64,000 nucleotides of DNA from the NCBI RefSeq assembly GCF_000622325.1, contig NZ_JASE01000005.1:1054001-1118000 (forward strand), in the 5' to 3' direction. Under the pieces are notes generated by a model, which had not been told where the DNA came from, made no database searches, and worked only from the letters and a program-made list of their open reading frames with translations. Within the stretch, counting starts at the first letter, position 1; each line of letters starts with the position of its first letter. The stretch comes from Sulfitobacter geojensis (GTDB taxonomy: Bacteria; Pseudomonadota; Alphaproteobacteria; Rhodobacterales; Rhodobacteraceae). Shown here piece after piece: positions 27,204 through 36,798 of the stretch. The translations under genes were made by a program, and so were the position numbers.

Positions 27204-29609
27204 ATGACCGTGGCACGGTTGGGATCTCTCCTGATCGCCGGCATGTTGGGATTGGTGTGTTCACCTGTTGCGGCGGTGGCTCAAAACAGCACATCGGACG
27301 TACAGTTGATCGTCAGATCGACCGGCGTTTCCGGCATGGCACCTGTGGCTTTCGACCTGAACCAGAAAAGCACCCAGCGGTTTGCCCTGATCCTTGGCAA
27401 TGGCGATTATGACAACGTCGGCGATTTGCCAAATGCGGTCGCCGATGCCCGGCTGTTGGCGCAGACGCTGCGGCAGAGCGATTACACGGTGTCCGAACAT
27501 TACGACCTGAACAAGCGCGGCTTTGAAGCGGTGATGCGAGAGATGCTGTTCGAGGTCGAGTTCGGCGCAGAGGTGTTGGTGTTTTACGCGGGCCACGGCG
27601 TGCAGGTCGGCGGCAGAAACTACATCCTGCCAACGGACAGCAATGTGACGTCGGTGTATGATCTGCCGTTTGAAACGGTGTCCTTACAAAGCATCCTTGC
27701 GCTGGCCTCTTCGCGGGCGCGCTCGGTGGTGGCCATTCTGGACAGTTGCCGCGAGAACCCGTTTCCAGACAAGGAGCTGTCGGTGACCCTTGATGGTGTG
27801 CCGGCCTCTGTCCGTAACGGATTCAATACGCAGGAATCGCCAATCAATTCGCTTATCGTTTTCTCGACTTCGCCAGGCGCGGTCGCGCTTGATGGCGTCG
27901 GGGACAACAGCCCCTTTACCGAAGCTATGGTGGAGGCGATCAGCGCGCGTCCCGAAGCGTCGTTTGATGATCTGCTCAAGGATATTCGACGCAATGTGTA
28001 TCAAAGAACAGGACAACGCCAACTGCCCTGGCAAAGCTCGTCCCTGATCGAACCGGTCTATTTGGCCCGACAAGAGGGACAAACTGCATGGCGGGTAGAT
28101 CCAGCCGCCGCGAACGTGGCGGAGGGGCAAAAGGCGTTGCCGATTGCCGTCACGGGTACATTGAATCCGAAAGTGCGCGTTGGATTAAACCTGACGTCCC
28201 AGGACACCAGCCCGGCCGGTTTAACGCTTCTGTCACACCCCTCAGCGGGAAGGATCGAAGTGCAGCGGGAAGGACGGCTGCTTGAGGTGCCTCAAAACGC
28301 GACGCTGCGCGCGGATGACATGGCAAATCTCTATTACCGGCCGGCCTCGCAGATCGTGCATGCGGGTGTTGGAACGGCGGGCACGTTGAGCGACCGGTTT
28401 GACATCGGATCCGTGAGCGGGCGCCAAAGCGTGGATGTCGCGCTAACGGTCGACCCTTGTGATCGCGAAGCAGGGGATCATCTGGACCCTGAAGGGGTGG
28501 GTTTCGCGGTTTACCCGAACGAAATTGATCTTGAGGCAGCATTGGTAGCCTGCACAGCCGCTGTCGCGGGCGACCCGAAAAGCGGGCGTTTCCAGTATCA
28601 GCTGGGCCGCGTGTTTTTGGCGAGCGGCAAGATTGATGCCGCTGAAGCCGCCTATCTCAAGGCGCGGGATTTGGGGCACACGCGGGCATTTCAAGGTCTT
28701 GGTCTTTTGGAGATCGCGCGGGTTGAAGCCACCAAGGGGCGTTTGTCCGGTCGGGCATCCGAGCGGGCAATCAGCTTCTTTGCGGCAGGCGTGGCGCGAG
28801 GGGACCCATATGGCTATCACTCTCTTGGCCTGCAATTATTACGCTACCCGACCTCGGGGACCGAACAGCTGCGCGGTTTTGAATTGCTGTCGCGCGCGCT
28901 TGAGCTGGGTCATACGTTTTCGATGAACGCGCTTGGTCTCTATTTTCTGGATGAGAGCAGCGCGCATTACGACCCCAAGCGGGGGCTGCGCTATCTGCAA
29001 GGCAGTGCGGCGCGTGATGATATTTACGGTATCGCAAATATGGGTTTCGTCGCGGCGAACGGATTGGCCGGTGAGCCAAAGGACGCAGAGCTGGCCCGCG
29101 ACTTGTTCGAACAGGCGGCAGCGGGCGGGCATCCGACCGCGCCGACCAGCTTGGGGCGGCTTTACATCGGGGGTGCCCTGCAAAGCGGCGCGGATGCCGT
29201 GCTGGCCGTCAAATGGTATGATGAAGGGTTGAAGCGCGGGGACAGTTGGGGCGGTGCAAATGCGGCTTGGGTCATCACCAACCGCACACCCGCCGGTTTC
29301 GCGCTGCATGACGCGGCGGTGCGGGCGGCGAAATCCGCGACATTGCGCAATCCGCAGGCACGCAAAGCGGCGCTGGACATTTTGACGGGCCTCTCAGCGA
29401 AAGCGCTTGATGGCGGGGCGCAGGCGCTGATGCGTGATCTGGGGGTCGATATTGAAATCGACGGATCGTTTGGCCCGCAAAGCCGCCAGAAACTTGAAGA
29501 ATTTTTACATGTAACAGGCCGAAGTATTCCGGCGAGCAGACAGGACCGGTTGATGGTGCTGGCCCAGATATTCTGGGAGCGTTCCAAATTCAGGGTCGAT
29601 CTATTTTAA
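27204..29609 (+). CDS. Secreted caspase-family protein with SEL1-type repeats
   Basis: An 801-residue exported protein. A signal peptide ends near residue 26 (AVA-QN). Residues 58-285 are a C14 caspase-like peptidase domain: LILGNGDYDNVGDLPNAVAD, the catalytic histidine H131 (YAGHG) and cysteine C182 (ILDSCRENP). Residues about 300-440 look like a beta-sandwich (LYYRPA near 365). About 450-720 are helical TPR/SEL1-like repeats (YLKARDLGHTRAFQGLG, LFEQAAAGGHPTAPTSLGRLY). Near the C-terminus IDGSFGPQSRQKLEEF resembles a peptidoglycan-binding repeat. Probably a periplasmic or surface protease acting with its neighbours. The weak ribosome site leaves the start slightly uncertain. Confidence 0.87.
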   Translation: MTVARLGSLLIAGMLGLVCSPVAAVAQNSTSDVQLIVRSTGVSGMAPVAFDLNQKSTQRFALILGNGDYDNVGDLPNAVADARLLAQTLRQSDYTVSEHYDLNKRGFEAVMREMLFEVEFGAEVLVFYAGHGVQVGGRNYILPTDSNVTSVYDLPFETVSLQSILALASSRARSVVAILDSCRENPFPDKELSVTLDGVPASVRNGFNTQESPINSLIVFSTSPGAVALDGVGDNSPFTEAMVEAISARPEASFDDLLKDIRRNVYQRTGQRQLPWQSSSLIEPVYLARQEGQTAWRVDPAAANVAEGQKALPIAVTGTLNPKVRVGLNLTSQDTSPAGLTLLSHPSAGRIEVQREGRLLEVPQNATLRADDMANLYYRPASQIVHAGVGTAGTLSDRFDIGSVSGRQSVDVALTVDPCDREAGDHLDPEGVGFAVYPNEIDLEAALVACTAAVAGDPKSGRFQYQLGRVFLASGKIDAAEAAYLKARDLGHTRAFQGLGLLEIARVEATKGRLSGRASERAISFFAAGVARGDPYGYHSLGLQLLRYPTSGTEQLRGFELLSRALELGHTFSMNALGLYFLDESSAHYDPKRGLRYLQGSAARDDIYGIANMGFVAANGLAGEPKDAELARDLFEQAAAGGHPTAPTSLGRLYIGGALQSGADAVLAVKWYDEGLKRGDSWGGANAAWVITNRTPAGFALHDAAVRAAKSATLRNPQARKAALDILTGLSAKALDGGAQALMRDLGVDIEIDGSFGPQSRQKLEEFLHVTGRSIPASRQDRLMVLAQIFWERSKFRVDLF

Positions 29610-29612
29610 ACC

Positions 29613-29632
29613 CCCTTTGCAACGACAAAGGG
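29613..29632 (+). promoter_or_regulatory. Hairpin between the caspase and autotransporter genes
   Basis: CCCTTTG-CAACGA-CAAAGGG forms a perfect 7-bp stem with a 6-base loop, just before the ribosome site (GAGGGAG, 29635-29641) of the autotransporter gene. No T-run follows, so it is more likely an RNA-stability or translational element than a terminator. Confidence 0.4.
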
Positions 29633-29648
29633 ACGAGGGAGCAATGAG

Positions 29649-32600
29649 ATGCTTAAGGCAATTAGGACGATAGGTTCTGTCAGAGCCGCGGCGCAGCATG
29701 TGATGGCGGCAACTGTAGTTGCTGTCATTGGCACGGTACCAAACGCAGGGTGGGCCAACGGATCAGTCACATCGCAATGGGCTGCGGCGCATGGTACGGG
29801 CACTCCGGGGTGTAGCAATTGCCATCAGGACACCAGCGCCGCCGGCGCACGCACAACCCTGTCGCCTTACGCGCAACAACTTTCCAGCCGGTTGGCCTAT
29901 CCTGATAATGGTGCCGACCGCATTGACCGTGTTCCCCCCGCGCAGGTTCTATCCGCGATGCAAAGCCTTAGAAGTTACCTAGCACCCAGCATCAGTTCCG
30001 TTTCCGCGCTGCAGGGCGGGGCCGTGATCAGCACCCAAGCGTCACCGTCCGGTGTGGTTTCGTTTCCGGCGGGCACAGACGGGTTAAGCGTGACATTCAA
30101 CCCCGGCGCAATTCCGTTTTTCGGCACCTATAACGGCGTGGTGGCCCCAAGCGTGAACGCACCGGCGTTTTCCAGCACAATCCCCGGTGGGGCGATATCA
30201 GCGGCGGGCAGTAACAGCTTCACCATTTCGATGCCGGACGCAGAAACGCGGCGGGCAAACCGTCAAGCCGCGGTGCAACCTTATGCGCTTCAATTTCAGC
30301 CTACAAATACCATGGGGTTTTCAGACAGCGCAGGATTGCATGCAAGCAACCGTTTTTCTGTCAGCACGGCGAATACCCCGCCCGTTGCAGCGCCCGATAC
30401 CTTCAACCCGGTGTTGTCACAGGTTCAGAACGCGTCAGGCACGCCAATTCCGCTGGCCTTAAATGTACTTAGCAATGGACGCGATGTGGACCCTGATCAT
30501 GCGAGTGCGGCGCTGATCGTGACACCCGCATCGCCCGTTTTAAGCGATCCGACCTACGGCAGCATTGCGCGCAACGGGACGGGCACAGGGTATGTCTATA
30601 CGGCACCTGCGACACTTGATCCGACATCCAAAACGGTGACCTTCAGCTATTCTGCTGTCGATGAGGAAGGCGGCACCAGTGTCGCCACCACGGTAACCAT
30701 CAACGTGCCCGCTGCGGCAGCGCCGCCTGCGACGCGGGACTTTGTGGCCAACAACGATCTGTTCCTTCTGGCCGAGGATGCGATTCTTACCGGGGCTGAC
30801 GTCAAGATCAACAATGGCAGCGGTGCGGATGATCTGGATGGGGCGACGCTGTCCGAAGTTACGTTTACCAGCGATGACGTCTCATCGGGCACGTTGACCT
30901 TCCGCAGCAATGGGACGTTTGACTACATGCCAGCGGCTGATTTTTCGGGGGATGCGACTTTCGTCTACCGGCTGGGAGATGGCACAAGCATCGACAGCGC
31001 CACCGTGACAATCCGTGTCGCCGATGGGAACGACGCACCGGTTGTCAGCCCGATCCAGCTGGTCAGTGCCAATGAATCCCGTGATCCGGTGACCGCCGAT
31101 TTGCTGATTTCAAGCAGCGTCAGTGATCCCGACGGGGATACGTTGAGCGCTGAAAATATCGTGGTTTCCACAAGTTTACTACCCGCCGGCACCACCGTTG
31201 GCTTTGATCCAGATAGCGCGGTCACGGTTGAAGGCCGCGTGGTCACGATAACACCAGCCCTGTTCGAAGAGCTGGACAGTGGCGAGACGGCAAACATTAC
31301 CGTCAGCTATGACGTAAGTGACGGGATCGAAACGGTGCCGAATACGCTGCGCATTACCATCCTTGGTCTTGATGACGATCTGGGCCGCGTCGCCGGTGCT
31401 TATGCCGACACGCTGTCGTCGCGCTATGTCAGCAATACGTTCGGTCCGCATTTCGACGGACAAAGCGCGGCCCCGTCATCCTGTTTGGTGTGTCACGCCA
31501 GCCTTGCAACCATTGATGCGGATGTGAAAACTGTTGATCAATGTGTTCAGACGCCCAACGTCTTTACGCAATATGGGTTGGATCTGTGTCTGAACAGGGA
31601 TGCGGGAACACCGCCGTTGACGGATCTGGTGCGCCGGATGGCCGCGGCCGAAGCAAGCTATGCACCGGTGCTGACACCGACCGACACCTTGCAGATTTCC
31701 CAATCGGCCACTGCGGGTACAGCCATCGGTGCGCCTTTGACAACATCGTCCACTGGACTTGATGTATTTGGGTCAACGGCCCGTATTCACAGCTATCTGA
31801 TCAACGCTGAGACAGGAACGCCAGCGACGACAGACCCGACAGGCCAGTTCGCGATTGACGAAAGCGGGCAGATTTCTGTTGCAAGTTCGGCCCTTGTTGC
31901 TGGCACCTATACGATGACGGTCTTTCCGGTAAATGACGCAGGTCAGCGCGATAACAGTGGGACACGCATCGCACGGGCAGGGTTCTTCCGGCAATCGCCC
32001 GGCCCCGAAAGTGCGGTGACCATCGAAGTTATCGGGGATGCGCCGACGCCCGTCGACGATCTGGTGAATGCAGTGAGTGATACAGCGAATACCTTTGCCG
32101 TGATCGCCAATGACAGCGGCGGTGCACCGGACAGCGTAACCATCGTGAGTGCCCCGCAAAACGGAACGGCAGCGGTAAATGCCGACCTGACGGTCACCTA
32201 CACGCCGAATGCAGGGTTCACGGGGTCGGACAGTTTCACCTATCGTAGTCGAAACGGATCAGGAGAGGCCGCCAACATCGCAACCGTTACCTTGTCAGTG
32301 CTGTCGCAAGGCGCGGTTCTGGCGCTTGATGATAATGCGACTGCGGTCGAGGGGCGCACCACTGTGATTGACGTTTTGGCTAACGACCAAAACGTGCGCC
32401 GCAATGGCGCGGATGCGACAATCGTTTCGATCACCAGCAACCCTGACGCCGATACCGAAGGGCGCGTAACGCTGGACGGACAATCAATCCTGTTCACGCC
32501 GCAAGATGGTTTTACCGGCACGACGTCCTTCACCTATCTTGCGCAAAACCCGACATCTGACGGCGATGTCGGGTCAAGTGCCACGGTTACCCTGTCTGTG

Positions 32601-34019
32601 GTGGCCGTTGGGGGCGAGGTCATTTCCGCACAGATCACCGATCCCGAGTTGCTTAAGGTGGCGCGGGTGTTCGAACAATCCTGTTCCATTGTGCGCGGCA
32701 TGGATACGCTTGACACGCAGGCGGTACAGTTTCTTGATATCTGTACGCAACTCACCATTGCTGCCAGCAATGACGAAGATCTTGCACAGGCGATGAGAGC
32801 CTTGCGCAATGAGGAACATTTTGCTGCCGTTGACGCGACTGCCACGGTCGCACGGGGTTTGGGGCGCGTTGTCAGCCGACGGTTGTCGCAGATAAAAGAC
32901 GGCGGCGCCCGCGGGTTCAACATGGCCGGCATGTCCTTGCGTGTTGGCGACCAGACGATCCCGACCGAAGTGGTGACCCAAGCCCTGCGCGGCTTCCTCG
33001 GCTTTGAAGATGATCCGCTTGGGAACAAAAAATGGGGCCTGTTTATCGCCGGTGACATTGCTTGGGCAGAGCGCGATGCGAACAGCAATTCAAGCGGTTA
33101 CGATCTGGAGGCGACCAATGTGATGATCGGCTATGACCGCGTGCTTAGTGACACCTACAGCCTTGGCGTTGCGCTTGGGTATGCCGAAACCACGACAGAT
33201 TTCGGGGGCGGCGGCAAACTTGAAAGCGAAGGATATCAGGCGACATTCTATGCGGTGCAAAAGGATTTCCTGCGCCGTGATCTGACGTTCGAGGGGTATA
33301 TTTCGGTCGGGCAGATGGCATTCAATTCGGACCGGCGGATCAATTTTTCCAATGGCGGTGCGGTTGTGGACACGATCGCCAGCGCTGAATTTGACGGCAC
33401 CTATATCAACATCGCGCCCAAGTTGTCTTATGCCCGCACTTTGGGAGATTATGGGGACCCGCTCGGGGCGCTGCGCACAGGGACAAGGGTGACTTGGTCG
33501 GCCTCGCTCGACTACCTTTGGATGGCCCTTGATGATTACACGGAAACCGGTGGTGCCGGGCTTGCGCTGAATGTCGAGTCCGAGACCTATCAGTCGATGA
33601 TCCTTGCCTTCGGCGTTGATGCGAGCCGGCCGATCTATATCGGGGCCGACACCCGTGCGGAGATTTACGGTGGCATCGAAATCCGCGGCGAATTGTTGGA
33701 CAAGGACCGCACGGTATCTTCCGCTTTCGCGGCTGCCGGACAAAATGCGCCCCGGTTTCTGGTCAGTGAGGAGGGCACCTATGGGTTGGGTGCGGGCATC
33801 GAAATCGGGACCGTTATTTCAGTGGGACCGAGCGGTCAGCTGGATTTGAACTATGGGTATGACTTTTCAGGCGGCGGGCTGACGTCGCAGCATCTGACGT
33901 TGGGCTTCACTAAAGAGATGTCGCGCAATAGTAATCTGAACCTCAATGTGTCGCGTAATTTTCGCAGTTCGGGCAATGATGCTTCCACGGCCGAGTTGAG
34001 TTATCAATCGCGGTTCTGA
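29649..34019 (+). CDS. Autotransporter with Ig/cadherin-like repeats and two CxxCH motifs
   Basis: A 1456-residue surface protein. A signal segment ends near residue 36 (GWA-NG). The passenger has Ig/cadherin-like repeats (VTYTPNAGFTGSDSFTYR near 850, similar VYRLGDGTS near 440, SFTYLAQNP near 960). The last 280 or so residues are an autotransporter beta-barrel (WGLFIAGDIAWAERD, GLAIGY-type strands, terminal Phe in SYQSRF). Two heme-c type motifs occur: CSNCH at 55-59 and CLVCH at 612-616. These are very unusual in an autotransporter passenger. Start follows GAGGGAG by 7 bases. Adhesion or surface display is inferred; electron transfer or heme binding is possible but untested. Confidence 0.85.
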   Translation: MLKAIRTIGSVRAAAQHVMAATVVAVIGTVPNAGWANGSVTSQWAAAHGTGTPGCSNCHQDTSAAGARTTLSPYAQQLSSRLAYPDNGADRIDRVPPAQVLSAMQSLRSYLAPSISSVSALQGGAVISTQASPSGVVSFPAGTDGLSVTFNPGAIPFFGTYNGVVAPSVNAPAFSSTIPGGAISAAGSNSFTISMPDAETRRANRQAAVQPYALQFQPTNTMGFSDSAGLHASNRFSVSTANTPPVAAPDTFNPVLSQVQNASGTPIPLALNVLSNGRDVDPDHASAALIVTPASPVLSDPTYGSIARNGTGTGYVYTAPATLDPTSKTVTFSYSAVDEEGGTSVATTVTINVPAAAAPPATRDFVANNDLFLLAEDAILTGADVKINNGSGADDLDGATLSEVTFTSDDVSSGTLTFRSNGTFDYMPAADFSGDATFVYRLGDGTSIDSATVTIRVADGNDAPVVSPIQLVSANESRDPVTADLLISSSVSDPDGDTLSAENIVVSTSLLPAGTTVGFDPDSAVTVEGRVVTITPALFEELDSGETANITVSYDVSDGIETVPNTLRITILGLDDDLGRVAGAYADTLSSRYVSNTFGPHFDGQSAAPSSCLVCHASLATIDADVKTVDQCVQTPNVFTQYGLDLCLNRDAGTPPLTDLVRRMAAAEASYAPVLTPTDTLQISQSATAGTAIGAPLTTSSTGLDVFGSTARIHSYLINAETGTPATTDPTGQFAIDESGQISVASSALVAGTYTMTVFPVNDAGQRDNSGTRIARAGFFRQSPGPESAVTIEVIGDAPTPVDDLVNAVSDTANTFAVIANDSGGAPDSVTIVSAPQNGTAAVNADLTVTYTPNAGFTGSDSFTYRSRNGSGEAANIATVTLSVLSQGAVLALDDNATAVEGRTTVIDVLANDQNVRRNGADATIVSITSNPDADTEGRVTLDGQSILFTPQDGFTGTTSFTYLAQNPTSDGDVGSSATVTLSVVAVGGEVISAQITDPELLKVARVFEQSCSIVRGMDTLDTQAVQFLDICTQLTIAASNDEDLAQAMRALRNEEHFAAVDATATVARGLGRVVSRRLSQIKDGGARGFNMAGMSLRVGDQTIPTEVVTQALRGFLGFEDDPLGNKKWGLFIAGDIAWAERDANSNSSGYDLEATNVMIGYDRVLSDTYSLGVALGYAETTTDFGGGGKLESEGYQATFYAVQKDFLRRDLTFEGYISVGQMAFNSDRRINFSNGGAVVDTIASAEFDGTYINIAPKLSYARTLGDYGDPLGALRTGTRVTWSASLDYLWMALDDYTETGGAGLALNVESETYQSMILAFGVDASRPIYIGADTRAEIYGGIEIRGELLDKDRTVSSAFAAAGQNAPRFLVSEEGTYGLGAGIEIGTVISVGPSGQLDLNYGYDFSGGGLTSQHLTLGFTKEMSRNSNLNLNVSRNFRSSGNDASTAELSYQSRF

Positions 34020-34564
34020 CCCGGCGCGTCCTTCAACCACTGCATGTCCCTTTCCGAGAAAGCATTCGCTTCGTCGGAAAGGGACAAGAGTTTGCAGTTG
34101 TTGCGGCTCCCGTAAGGTACGTTCGACAGGCGCGTTAACAAAAATTACTTTCAGTTAAAATTTTGCCGGTGGTTTTCACGTCTGTGATTGCAGCCGTTCG
34201 TGCGGTCAATTCACGGTATTTGGATCTTGAGGTTGGTCTTGGAAAATCGTTGCGTTGGACTTTTTCGATAGCCGGAGTCGTTCGATGTTATTTGGCAAGG
34301 CTTTGATATTTATTTATTTTATCAAATTTGCTTGCAAAGTGCGTGTCGACGTCACGTTGAAAGCTAAACATATTTCCAGCGTCTTTCACGGGACGGTCCC
34401 GCGAATGCAACTCCAGTCAAACTGGCTTGGCATCCGTGTGAAGCGGGTCTGAGAAACGTAACCTCTTAGCAAGGAAACATGCCACATAACGGCCGGTATT
34501 TCGGAAAGATAAATAGAATTTAAACACATTCTGGGTAGCAGGGGTCCAACAGGAGGAGAGCTTT
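34020..34564. other. 545-base non-coding region with a long hairpin
   Basis: GTCCCTTTCCGA (34046-34057) pairs perfectly with TCGGAAAGGGAC (34074-34085), 27 bases after the autotransporter stop; it probably ends that transcript although no T-run follows. The remainder (34100-34560) is more AT-rich than its surroundings and holds only a short uncharacteristic open frame (34255-34452) that I do not consider a gene. The promoter of the histidine kinase gene should lie here. A strong ribosome site AGGAGGAG (34551-34558) precedes it. Confidence 0.5.
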
Positions 34565-36346
34565 TTGACTCAGTTGAACGAAATTGCTGCGCCAGCAGAG
34601 GGCCGGATCAAAGGCATTCATGTCATCGTTGTGTGCCTTTCGTTGTTCTTGACGCTTTTTGCGTGGCAGTTTTCCCGACAGCAGATCGAGACACGCGTTG
34701 GCCAGCGGTTCGAGGCCTCGCGCGACAGTGCGATAGGGCTCATCGTCGACCGGATGGCGAAATATGAGGATGCGCTTCGGGCTGGGGTCGCCGCAATTGA
34801 ATCCCACGGTGGCGATATCTCCTATCCCGACTGGCACGCTTTTGCCCAATCGCTGGATATTCACGAAAAATACCCGGGTATTAACGGCATCGGCGTAATC
34901 CACTTTCATTCGGCGGAAACATTAAACGCCTATCTGGGGGAACAACGAGAGGTCCGACCAACGTTCCGGATTTTCCCGGAACATGACCAATCCATTTATA
35001 TGCCGATCACTTTTATTGAACCCGAAAGTACCAATGCCGCGGCTATAGGGTTGGACGTCGCCCATGAAACGAACCGACGGATGGCTGCGCTGGCAAGTCG
35101 TGACACGGGGACGGCCCAAATTACCGGACCGATAACGCTTGTCCAAGATGAAAGCAGCACACCCGGTTTCCTGTTTTATACTCCGTTCGGAGCCGAAGAC
35201 GCCGTAGAAGGGGCCGTATATGCACCGTTTGTTGTGCATAAGTTAATGGAAGGGCTGCTGGCGACCGAACTGCGCAACGTACGGTTTAGCATCCATGATG
35301 CCAGCACCGTGATCTATAATGAACATACCGCGGAAGATGAGTTATACGACGCGGATCCGATGTATTCCGATCGGGTCGAGGTGGACTTGTACGGACGCAC
35401 TTGGACAGTGGACGTGCGGACCAATCTGGCGTTTCGCGACCAGAATACATACGCTCAATCAACTTACATTCTGATTGCTGGTCTGGTGATTGAAGCGTTG
35501 ATCATCTCGCTTCTGTTTCTAATGGCCAAGGCAAACAAACGTGCGATTTCTTTTGCGGATCACGTGACACGCTCGCTCAAGAAGAAAACTGTAAAACTGG
35601 ATGCAATGAATAAGGAATTGAGCATCAAAAACGAAGCTCTTGAGGAGTTTGCATATATTGCGTCCCACGACCTCAAGACCCCGATCCGGGGGATCAACGG
35701 GTTAACGGAAATGATTGAGGAAGATCTTGAGGATTATTTTGCCTCTTCTGACGCAAACCCGGAAGTAAAGCAGAACCTTGCTCTCATCCACGCGCGTATT
35801 ACCCGCATGAACCAGCTTACAAAGGGCATTATGGACTATGCCAAGATTGAGGTCAGCGCTGGTGTCAATGCGCCTTTGGATCTTGAAAAAACACTGGCTG
35901 ATTTGGAGTTCGATTTGGGACTTGAGAAAGAACAGTTGCAATTGAAGGGGGACATTACGTCGATTGATGCCGACACGGTCAATCTTCGAAGAGTGCTGGA
36001 AAACCTGATTGGAAATGCAGTTAAATATCATGACGGCGCACAGCCATTGCGGGTTGCCGTTTCTGCAACGCGGATGGGCGACCGCTGTATGATATCTGTG
36101 GCTGATAACGGACCGGGTATTCATCCGAAATTCCACACAAGAATCTTTAAGGTTTTTCAAACGCTTAGGTCGGCGGATATGCCGGAAAGCACTGGAATTG
36201 GCCTCGCAATCGTAAAGAAATCGATCGAACGGCATGGCGGGAATATCACGCTCGAATCCGAGCTTGGCCATGGTGCGACATTTTCTTTCGACTGGCCAGC
36301 CGATGGCACGCAAGCTTCTGACTTGCCTCTGAAAGAGGCCGCATAA
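34565..36346 (+). CDS. CHASE-domain sensor histidine kinase
   Basis: Inner-membrane two-component sensor, 593 residues. TTG start behind AGGAGGAG. Transmembrane helices at about 18-37 and 297-320 flank a periplasmic CHASE domain (YPGINGIGVIHFHSAET near 105, FLFYTPFG near 205). Then a HisKA domain with the phospho-accepting H368 in IASHDLKTPIRG, and a HATPase domain with NLIGNAVKYHDG, ADNGPGIHPKFH and STGIGLAIVKK. The response regulator gene begins 1 base after the stop. Its signal is unknown; CHASE domains sense small extracellular ligands. GC content appears lower than neighbouring blocks. Confidence 0.92.
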   Translation: MTQLNEIAAPAEGRIKGIHVIVVCLSLFLTLFAWQFSRQQIETRVGQRFEASRDSAIGLIVDRMAKYEDALRAGVAAIESHGGDISYPDWHAFAQSLDIHEKYPGINGIGVIHFHSAETLNAYLGEQREVRPTFRIFPEHDQSIYMPITFIEPESTNAAAIGLDVAHETNRRMAALASRDTGTAQITGPITLVQDESSTPGFLFYTPFGAEDAVEGAVYAPFVVHKLMEGLLATELRNVRFSIHDASTVIYNEHTAEDELYDADPMYSDRVEVDLYGRTWTVDVRTNLAFRDQNTYAQSTYILIAGLVIEALIISLLFLMAKANKRAISFADHVTRSLKKKTVKLDAMNKELSIKNEALEEFAYIASHDLKTPIRGINGLTEMIEEDLEDYFASSDANPEVKQNLALIHARITRMNQLTKGIMDYAKIEVSAGVNAPLDLEKTLADLEFDLGLEKEQLQLKGDITSIDADTVNLRRVLENLIGNAVKYHDGAQPLRVAVSATRMGDRCMISVADNGPGIHPKFHTRIFKVFQTLRSADMPESTGIGLAIVKKSIERHGGNITLESELGHGATFSFDWPADGTQASDLPLKEAA

Positions 36347-36347
36347 A

Positions 36348-36779
36348 ATGAAACCGGATATGAACATTTTGCTTGTCGAAGATAACGATATCGACGTCGA
36401 AATTCTCAAGCGATCCCTGCGTAAGTTGGGTTCAACCGGATCTTTGATGCGGGCCAAGGATGGTGTCGAAGCGTTGGAAATACTATCTGACGACGTGTTG
36501 CGGCAGCAGCTTGTTCGACCCTACGTGATATTGCTGGACATCAATATGCCCCGTATGAATGGGCACGAATTTCTGGCACAGCTGCGCCAGACGGAGGGCA
36601 TAAAGTCGGCCCGTGTTTTTGTATTCACCACATCAGCAAGCAAAAAAGATATCGAGCTTGCTTACGAGAATTACGCTAACGGGTATATCGTGAAGCCCGA
36701 CAGCTCTTCTGAACTCTCTGACGTGCTTAAGACTTTGCAAGAATATTGGAGCCTTTGTAAAATGCCGGATGCTGCGTAA
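36348..36779 (+). CDS. Single-domain response regulator (Rcp1-like)
   Basis: Receiver-only protein, 143 residues. Acidic pocket LLVEDNDID, phospho-acceptor D64 in ILLDINMPRMNGHEF, the switch threonine region FVFTTSASKKDI, and the conserved lysine in YIVKPDSS. No output domain. The extended receiver form with LRQQL before the acceptor strand is the Rcp1-type usually paired with phytochrome-like or CHASE kinases. It is translationally coupled to the kinase gene and probably acts by protein contact. Confidence 0.92.
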   Translation: MKPDMNILLVEDNDIDVEILKRSLRKLGSTGSLMRAKDGVEALEILSDDVLRQQLVRPYVILLDINMPRMNGHEFLAQLRQTEGIKSARVFVFTTSASKKDIELAYENYANGYIVKPDSSSELSDVLKTLQEYWSLCKMPDAA

Positions 36780-36781
36780 GA

Positions 36782-36796
36782 CGCGATGTTATCGCG
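36782..36796. terminator. Small hairpin between convergent genes
   Basis: CGCGAT-GTT-ATCGCG, a perfect 6-bp stem with a 3-base loop in the 19 bases between the convergent receiver and CDC123-like genes. It is placed where a two-way terminator would be expected, but no T-run follows on either side, so the call is weak. Confidence 0.35.
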
Positions 36797-36798
36797 CG

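Noticed and set aside
30400-32620. Tandem DNA repeats in the autotransporter passenger
   Set aside because: The Ig/cadherin-like units are similar at protein level only; I see no long identical DNA repeats suggesting recent duplication.
34255-34452. A 65-codon frame in the gap before the histidine kinase
   Set aside because: No ribosome site or recognisable feature; composition like the surrounding non-coding AT-rich DNA.
36782-36796. Hairpin as a confident two-way terminator
   Set aside because: Only a 6-bp stem and no T-run on either side, so kept only as a weak call.
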